64,000 nucleotides of DNA, from the NCBI RefSeq assembly GCF_014649855.1, contig NZ_BMTV01000008.1, positions 221,754-285,753 of the forward strand, read 5' to 3'. The translations under genes were made by a program, and so were the position numbers. Positions within the stretch are counted from its first letter, which is position 1; every line of letters starts with the position of its first letter. This stretch comes from Streptomyces roseolus (GTDB lineage: Bacteria; Actinomycetota; Actinomycetes; Streptomycetales; Streptomycetaceae). The notes beneath the pieces are model-generated. The model worked only from the letters and a program-made list of their open reading frames with translations. It had not been told where the DNA came from and did no database searches. This document shows, one piece after another, positions 59,152 to 64,000 of this stretch.

Positions 59152-59982
59152 TCAGCGCCGCAGGTCGGCGAGGACCGCGTCCGTGAACGGCGTCCACGCC
59201 TCGATCGCCCACGGCCCGAAGGCCCGGTCGGTGAGCGCCACACAGGCGGCGCGGACGTCCGGGTCGATCCACAGGAAGGTGCCGGACTGGCCGAAGTGGC
59301 CGAAGGTGCGCGGCGAGGAGGTCGTGCCGGTCCAGTGCGGGGACTTGGCGCCCCTGATCTCGAAGCCGAGCCCCCAGTCGTTGGGCCGCTGGTGCCCGTA
59401 GCCGGGCAGGATGCCGGTGAGGCCGGGGTACGTGACGGTCATCGCGTCCAGGACCGTGCGGGCGTCGAGCAGCCGGGGCGCCTGCACCTCGGCCGCGAAC
59501 CGCACCAGGTCGTCGACGGTCGACACCGCGTCCTTGGCGGGGGAGCCCTCCAGGGTGGTCGCGGTCATGCCGAGGGGCGCCAGGACCGCCTGGTGCAGAT
59601 AGTCGGCGAAGGGGATGTCGGTGGCCTTGGCGACCAGATCGCCCAGGACCTCGAAGCCGGTGTTGGAGTAGATCCGGCGGGTGCCCGGCGCGGCCTGGAC
59701 CCGGTTCTCGTCGAAGGCGAGCCCGGAGGTGTGGGCGAGCAGGTGGCGCACGGTCGCGCCCTCGGGCCCGGCCGGCTCGTCGAGGTCGATCGCCCCCTCC
59801 TCGTACGCGACGAGGACCGCGTACGCCGCCAGCGGCTTGGTCACCGAGGCGAGCGGGAAGCGCCGCCCGGTCGGGCCGTGGCTCCCGGCCACCGTGCCGT
59901 CCGCGCGGACCACGGCCGCCGCCGCGGTGGGGACGGGCCAGTTCTCTGTCGCCGCCAGGCTGGGCACGCTGCTGCTCTCCAT
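59152..59982 (-). CDS. Serine hydrolase, class C beta-lactamase-like
   Basis: A 276-residue beta-lactamase/transpeptidase-fold enzyme. S-x-x-K is in LASVTKPLAAYA, Y-x-N is YSNTGF, and the third motif is HFGQSGTF. No signal peptide, so cytoplasmic, unlike true beta-lactamases. More likely an esterase or D-aminopeptidase-type enzyme. ATG 59982; the long upstream frame is antisense to merR. Divergent from the MerR operon. Confidence 0.85.
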   Translation of the reverse strand: MESSSVPSLAATENWPVPTAAAAVVRADGTVAGSHGPTGRRFPLASVTKPLAAYAVLVAYEEGAIDLDEPAGPEGATVRHLLAHTSGLAFDENRVQAAPGTRRIYSNTGFEVLGDLVAKATDIPFADYLHQAVLAPLGMTATTLEGSPAKDAVSTVDDLVRFAAEVQAPRLLDARTVLDAMTVTYPGLTGILPGYGHQRPNDWGLGFEIRGAKSPHWTGTTSSPRTFGHFGQSGTFLWIDPDVRAACVALTDRAFGPWAIEAWTPFTDAVLADLRR

Positions 59983-59996
59983 GGGGCCGAGCCTAC

Positions 59997-60027
59997 TTGC
60001 TTGGAGTGCGCTCCAACCTTTTAGCGT
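59997..60027 (+). promoter_or_regulatory. MerR-type promoter with 19-bp spacer
   Basis: A -35-like TTGCTT (59997-60002) and a -10-like TAGCGT (60022-60027) are 19 bp apart. The palindrome TTGGAG-N4-CTCCAA (60001-60016) fills the spacer, the classic MerR arrangement in which the regulator untwists an over-long spacer. Transcription would start near the ATG at 60034, giving an almost leaderless message. Confidence 0.7.
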
Positions 60028-60033
60028 GGGGGC

Positions 60034-60450
60034 ATGAGCGTGATCGAGAGCACCACCCGGCCGCCGGCCGCCCGCAAGGACCGCTACACGATCAGCGAGG
60101 TCGCCGCCCTGACCGGACTCACCGCGCACACCCTGCGCTGGTACGAGCGGATCGGCCTCATGCCGCACGTCGACCGGTCGCACACCGGACAGCGCCGCTT
60201 CACCGAGCGGGACCTCTCCTGGCTGGACTTCGTCGGCAAGCTCCGGCTGACCGGGATGCCGGTCGCGGACATGGTCCGCTACGCCGGACTGGTCCGGGAG
60301 GGCGAGCACACCCACGGGGAGCGCCGGGCCCTCCTGGAGGCCACCCGCCGGGACGTGCTGGCCCGGATCGAGGAGCTCCGGTCCACGCTCGCCGTGCTCG
60401 ACCTCAAGATCGACCACTACGGAACCATCTGCGGAGGTACTTCCTCATGA
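60034..60450 (+). CDS. MerR-family transcriptional regulator
   Basis: A 138-residue MerR protein. The winged helix is YTISEVAALTGLTAHTLRWYERIGLMPHVDRSHTGQRRFTERDLSWLDFV, with a long dimer helix ending VLDLKIDHYGTICGG. No metal-binding cysteine cluster, so it probably senses a small organic molecule. Coupled to the aldo-keto reductase (ATGA), and probably activates its own operon through the palindrome at 60001. Confidence 0.9.
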   Translation: MSVIESTTRPPAARKDRYTISEVAALTGLTAHTLRWYERIGLMPHVDRSHTGQRRFTERDLSWLDFVGKLRLTGMPVADMVRYAGLVREGEHTHGERRALLEATRRDVLARIEELRSTLAVLDLKIDHYGTICGGTSS

Positions 60451-61541
60451 CCGAGACGACCGCCGGGACCGGCAAGACGGACAGGGCCGGGAAGACGGAC
60501 AGGGCCGGGAAGACGGACGGCACCGGGAAGATCGACACCGTACGGCTCGGCCCGGGCCGGGACGGACCGGAGATCGGCGTCCAGGGCTTCGGCGCCATGG
60601 GCATCAGCGAGTTCTACGGCGCCACCGACGAGGCCGCCGCCCGCGACACCCTGGACGCGGCCCTGGAGGCCGGCGTCACCCTGATCGACACCGCCGACAT
60701 CTACGGCAGCGGCGCCAACGAGGAGTTCCTCGCCCCCTTCGTCGCCGCGCACCGCGACGAGATCGTCCTCGCCACCAAGTTCGCCATCGAGCGCGACCCG
60801 GAGCGGCCCGCGTACCGGGGCGTCCGCAACGACCGCGCCTACATCCGGCAGGCCGTCGAGGGCAGCCTGCGCCGCCTCGGCACCGACACCATCGACCTCT
60901 ACTACATGCACCGCCGCGACCCGGCCGTGCCGCTCGCCGAGTCCGTCGGCGCGATGGCCGAGCTGGTCGCCGAGGGCAAGGTCCGTCACCTGGGCCTGAG
61001 CGAGGTCACCGGGCCCGAGCTGCGGGAGGCCTTCGCGGTCCACCCGATCGCCGCCCTCCAGTCGGAGTGGTCGCTCTTCTCCCGGGACGTCGAGCGCTCC
61101 GCCGTGGCCGCCGCCGCCGACCTCGGCGTCACCTTCGTCCCGTACTCGCCGCTCGGCCGGGGCTTCCTCACCGGCGCCTTCGCGGACGCCGGCAAGGACC
61201 TCTCGGACGGCGACTTCCGCCGCCACCAGCCCCGCTTCACCGGCGAGAACGCCGAGCGGAACGCCGCCCTCCTCGACCCGGTCCGGAAGATCGCCGCCGC
61301 CCACGGGGCGACGCCCGCGCAGATCGCCCTCGCCTGGGTCCAGCAGCGCGCCGCCGTCCACGGCCTGACGGTCGTCCCCATCCCCGGCACCCGCAAGCGG
61401 TCCCGGCTGGAGGAGAACGCCGCCGCCACCCGCATCGCCCTCGACGCCGCCGAACTCGCCGCGCTGGAACCCCTCGCGGGCCTGGTGGCGGGCGACCGCT
61501 ACCCGGACATGAGCTTCACCTCGGCCGCCCGCGAGGCCTGA
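60447..61541 (+). CDS. Aldo/keto reductase
   Basis: A 364-residue AKR (AKR13-like). The catalytic tetrad is seen as Asp/Tyr in LIDTADIYGSGANEE, Lys in VLATKF and His in LYYMHRRDP. The NADPH-binding end is PIPGTRKRSRLEENAAA. The first about 25 residues are a non-conserved GKTDRA repeat. Start 60447 overlaps the MerR stop; no other start lies before the barrel that avoids the repeat. It reduces aldehydes or ketones, likely inducer-linked through MerR. Confidence 0.9.
   Translation: MTETTAGTGKTDRAGKTDRAGKTDGTGKIDTVRLGPGRDGPEIGVQGFGAMGISEFYGATDEAAARDTLDAALEAGVTLIDTADIYGSGANEEFLAPFVAAHRDEIVLATKFAIERDPERPAYRGVRNDRAYIRQAVEGSLRRLGTDTIDLYYMHRRDPAVPLAESVGAMAELVAEGKVRHLGLSEVTGPELREAFAVHPIAALQSEWSLFSRDVERSAVAAAADLGVTFVPYSPLGRGFLTGAFADAGKDLSDGDFRRHQPRFTGENAERNAALLDPVRKIAAAHGATPAQIALAWVQQRAAVHGLTVVPIPGTRKRSRLEENAAATRIALDAAELAALEPLAGLVAGDRYPDMSFTSAAREA
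60474..60527 (+). repeat. 18-bp tandem repeat (2 exact copies and a third partial)
   Basis: Units AAGACGGACAGGGCCGGG at 60474-60491 and 60492-60509, then a diverged copy to 60527, encode K-T-D-R-A-G in the N-terminus of the aldo/keto reductase. It looks like recent slippage. Confidence 0.88.
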
Positions 61542-61557
61542 CGTCCGGGCCCGGGCC

Positions 61558-62808
61558 TCACGCCAGGCCCAGGGCGAAGACCGCGAACCCCGCCGCGAGC
61601 ACGCCCGCGAGGGCGCGGCGGGCCGGGCCGGTGCGCGCCCACGGCGACTCGAAGCCGCGCGCGTACCGGCCGATCAGCACGAGGAGGCCGGCGAAGACCG
61701 GCATCCAGGCCAGCCGGGCCAGGATCCAGCCGACGGAGTCCGGCGCCCCGACGAGACCGGGCACCTCGCCCAGGTACGAGGCGGGGACCGCCGCCGCGAG
61801 CATCGCGGTCTGGTGCCAGCACAGGATCGTCATCGCCGACAGGTTGACCACGACCACCGGCGCCCAGAGCGCGGGCCGCCGCAGCCACCGGCCGAGCCGG
61901 TCCCGCAGCAGGATCGCGGCCCCGCTCTGGAGCGCGGCGAGCGCCAGGACGAGCAGCGACGGCGGGTGCGAGTTGGTGCGGGCCTCGCCGGGCACGCCGA
62001 CCATCGACGCCGGGTAGCCGAACAGAAGCAGCAGGACGGCGAAGAGCGCCGCCCCGCCGAGCAGCAGCCCCCAGGCGTGCCGGCGGTCCACCCGGCCCCC
62101 GCCCCAGGCGGTGCCGAGCTGGTACGCGAAGAGCCACCCCGGCAGGATGTTCAGCAGGCTCAGCCAGGACGGCACGGCGTCCGCGTACGGGCCGTACCGC
62201 AGGAAGTCCACGACGGCGACCGAGCCGAGCAGCGGGGCCGCCGCCCACACCCCGAACCGGCGCGCGGCCCGTACGCACAGCGGGGTCAGCGCCGTCACCA
62301 CCGTGTACACCCCGACGAACCACAGCGGCTGGACCACCAGCGTGGACGCCGTCCGCAGGGTGTCCACCGGCACCCCGAAGCCGTGGTGGAGCAGCGGCAG
62401 CAGCGCCGCCCACACCGCCGTCACCCCGAGCACCGGCCGGCCGAGCCGGGCGAGCCGCCCGCCGAGCCAGGCCCGGGTGGTGCCGGTCCGGCGGTGGTAG
62501 GAGAGGACGGAGGCGTAGCCGCCGACGAGGAAGAAGATCCCCAGCATCTGGAGGATCCAGCTCGCCGGGGCGAGCGCGCCGAAGGCCGCGAGCGGCGAGG
62601 CGTTGTGGATCGCGCCGTCGGCGGAGAGCGTGAACCCGCCGAGCAGCCAGTGCCCGGTGGGCACGGCGAGCAGCGCGAACGCCCGCAGCCCGTCCACGGC
62701 CCGGTCGCGGTGGGCCGGGGTGCCGGCCTCGATCTTCCGGACGAGGGCCTTCACCGGAGCGAGGACCCCCGGGGGAGCGGGCGTCTTCACGGGGGCGGAC
62801 GGCTTCAT
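61558..62808 (-). CDS. Membrane acyltransferase (acyltransferase 3 family)
   Basis: A 416-residue polytopic protein with about ten TM segments. It has RDRAVDGLRAFALLAVPTGHWLLGG, with the conserved Arg/His near helix 1. FFLVGGYASVLSYHRR follows, as in O-acyltransferases that modify cell-surface sugars or antibiotics. ATG 62808 overlaps the stop of the upstream hydrolase (ATGA). It is the second gene of a two-gene operon. Confidence 0.82.
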   Translation of the reverse strand: MKPSAPVKTPAPPGVLAPVKALVRKIEAGTPAHRDRAVDGLRAFALLAVPTGHWLLGGFTLSADGAIHNASPLAAFGALAPASWILQMLGIFFLVGGYASVLSYHRRTGTTRAWLGGRLARLGRPVLGVTAVWAALLPLLHHGFGVPVDTLRTASTLVVQPLWFVGVYTVVTALTPLCVRAARRFGVWAAAPLLGSVAVVDFLRYGPYADAVPSWLSLLNILPGWLFAYQLGTAWGGGRVDRRHAWGLLLGGAALFAVLLLLFGYPASMVGVPGEARTNSHPPSLLVLALAALQSGAAILLRDRLGRWLRRPALWAPVVVVNLSAMTILCWHQTAMLAAAVPASYLGEVPGLVGAPDSVGWILARLAWMPVFAGLLVLIGRYARGFESPWARTGPARRALAGVLAAGFAVFALGLA

Positions 62809-63788
62809 CGGACGTCCCCCTCGGCGATCGCGGCGAAGGCGCGCAGCGAGGAGGTGCCGGGCGCGAAGTAACCGTCGTGGCCCGCCGCGTCGCCGGTCGG
62901 CACGACCCTGGCCCCGAACTCCGGCGCCGTCGGATCGGTGCCGTGCCCGTATCCGCCCACCGACACGTACGGCACCCGGTCGATCCAGTCCGTCGGGTCC
63001 TTCGCCGCCCACACCCGGGCCGTGGTCCGCAGCGCCGCCGCGTTCTCCGCCCGCATGCCGGGGGAGCCGAACACCACCAGGTCCTTCGCCTTCAGGCCGT
63101 GGGCGGCGAGCCCGCAGACCACGGAGCCGTAGCTGTGGCAGAACAGGGACGGCTCGGGGCGCACCCCGGCGGCCCGCAGCCCCTCCGCGAAGCGGGTGAG
63201 GCGCTCGGCGCCCGCCTCCGCCAGGTCCCCGGCGGCGGCGTCGACCCCGACGCCGAGCGGGGTGGTGTAGCCGGCCCAGGCGACGACGGCGGTCCGCCCG
63301 CCGGTCGCCCCGCGCAGGGCGGTGGCCTTCCGGGTGAGGGAGTCCAGCCGCCCGGAGTCGACGTCCGAGCCCGGCACCAGCACCGCCACCCGCTCGGCCG
63401 TGGCCAGGTCCCCGTACACCAGGACCGTCTGGCCCCGGCCCCGGGGGTCGTACGCCAGGACCCGCGCCCCGGGGCGAAGGCCCGGCGCGGTCCGGGCGTT
63501 GGCCGCGTAGCGCAGTTCCAGCGGCGCCCCGTCCAGGTTCCCGACCACCGTCGGGTGCGTCCGTACGAGCCGCTGCCGTTCCTCGGGGCCGAGTCCGGCG
63601 AAGAAGCGGGCGATCCCGCCCGGGTCCGTCCGCTCCGGGTCCGGCAGGCCCGCCGCCCGCCACGCCGCGGTCCCCGGCGGCGGCCCGGTGACCGGCTCCT
63701 GCGCGGTCCCGGACGCCCAGCCCGCCGTCCCCGCCACGACCGCCGTCACCATGACGGCGGTCACCAGGCTCCTCGTGATCCGGCCCAT
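62805..63788 (-). CDS. Secreted alpha/beta hydrolase (Abhydrolase_8/DUF1023)
   Basis: A 327-residue protein. An N-terminal signal or anchor helix (SLVTAVMVTAVVAGTAGWASG) precedes the DUF1023 fold. Nucleophile Ser is in LFCHSYGSVVCG, with the preceding VLAYDPRGRGQTVLVYGDLATAERVAVLVPGSDVD typical. The C-terminal His is in GHDGYFAPGTSSL. ATG 63788 follows GGGAGGACGGG. Predicted extracytoplasmic esterase working with the coupled acyltransferase, perhaps a matched add/remove pair (inferred). Confidence 0.85.
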   Translation of the reverse strand: MGRITRSLVTAVMVTAVVAGTAGWASGTAQEPVTGPPPGTAAWRAAGLPDPERTDPGGIARFFAGLGPEERQRLVRTHPTVVGNLDGAPLELRYAANARTAPGLRPGARVLAYDPRGRGQTVLVYGDLATAERVAVLVPGSDVDSGRLDSLTRKATALRGATGGRTAVVAWAGYTTPLGVGVDAAAGDLAEAGAERLTRFAEGLRAAGVRPEPSLFCHSYGSVVCGLAAHGLKAKDLVVFGSPGMRAENAAALRTTARVWAAKDPTDWIDRVPYVSVGGYGHGTDPTAPEFGARVVPTGDAAGHDGYFAPGTSSLRAFAAIAEGDVR

Positions 63789-63930
63789 GCCCGTCCTCCC
63801 TCTCTCGTCGTCGGCGAGAGGAAGGTAGGAAGGGGACGGGTGACGGCACGTCACACCGGGGAGCCAACTCCCGTGCCGTACCGGGGTAGGGGGTGGACGA
63901 GGAGACCGCCCCCGGCGCGGGGTGGGGCTA

Positions 63931-64000
63931 GGGTCTGTTGTGAAAGTGCTGGTCACAGCCACTCGTTGATGGCTGCGACCAGCACGGTCGCTTCGTAGCG
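63931..64000 (-). mobile_element. End of an IS5-like insertion sequence, truncated by window edge
   Basis: The sequence from GGGTCTGTTGTGAAAGT (63931-63947) onward has the appearance of a Streptomyces IS5/IS427-group terminal repeat, preceded by CTA, a plausible target duplication. The transposase C-terminus follows 5 bp inside. The rest lies beyond the window. Confidence 0.75.
63953..64000 (-). CDS. IS5-family transposase, last 15 residues
   Basis: Reading into the window on the minus strand gives RYEATVLVAAINEWL followed by TGA. This is the usual end of IS5-family DDE transposases of Streptomyces (VRYEATVLVAAI-x-x-WL). Only the C-terminus is visible, so intactness cannot be judged. Confidence 0.75.
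   Translation of the reverse strand, partial: RYEATVLVAAINEWL

Overview
The window is high-GC actinobacterial chromosome, almost certainly Streptomyces. It carries the FasR-FabD-FabH-ACP-FabF locus, a DUF3145 protein, the actin-like Mbl, a MatB-type malonyl-CoA synthetase, many large secreted hydrolases, GTG/TTG starts and very rare TTA codons. From memory, mbl and matB lie near each other in S. coelicolor, in the same part of the chromosome as the fab locus. This suggests conserved core synteny with accessory DNA on the left.

Left edge (1-5.9 kb, + strand): the end of a tightly packed, probably specialised-metabolite operon built around a free carrier protein. It has an acyl-CoA dehydrogenase (partial), a class-II-synthetase-like amino acid:carrier-protein ligase, a thioester reductase with a TTA codon, two alpha/beta hydrolases, an ACP and a class I adenylate-forming ligase.

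5.9-18.9 kb (mostly - strand): the most unusual region, a vWA-MoxR-VMAP type NTP-dependent conflict system. One operon encodes VMAP (N-terminal EAD2-like domain), a MoxR ATPase and a 1467-residue SAV_2336/vWA-NB-ARC-TPR protein. A second operon encodes an alpha/beta hydrolase, a caspase-like protease with a C-terminal EAD2-like domain, a 62-residue FxSxx-type peptide with an atypical Gly-rich end, and a HEXXH peptide-modification protein. A cation:proton antiporter on the opposite strand separates the two operons. VMAP and the caspase each have one TTA codon, which suggests developmental (bldA) control.

19-37 kb: oxidative-stress and envelope genes. These are divergent ohr/ohrR with a near-perfect 36-bp palindrome, GNAT-MFS, a 1225-residue subtilisin, matB, a NarK-like MFS protein, a GAF histidine kinase with a degraded ATPase domain next to mbl, a zinc-ribbon membrane protein, a MarR/oxidoreductase pair, a second ohr, an EI24 membrane protein and a PL3 pectate lyase.

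37-45 kb: LysR with a divergent M4 metalloprotease, a nitrilase-family amidase, a 122-nt tRNA-like element, TetR with a divergent GH3 beta-glucosidase sharing palindromic operators, an SGNH lipoprotein and DUF3145.

46-51 kb: the housekeeping type II fatty-acid synthase operon and its activator FasR. 51-59 kb: cell-envelope genes (L,D-transpeptidase, FemX-like, MurJ, a two-component system and a lipoprotein). 59-64 kb: a serine hydrolase, a MerR/aldo-keto reductase operon with a MerR-type promoter, a membrane acyltransferase/Abhydrolase_8 operon, and at the right edge the end of an IS5-like insertion sequence.
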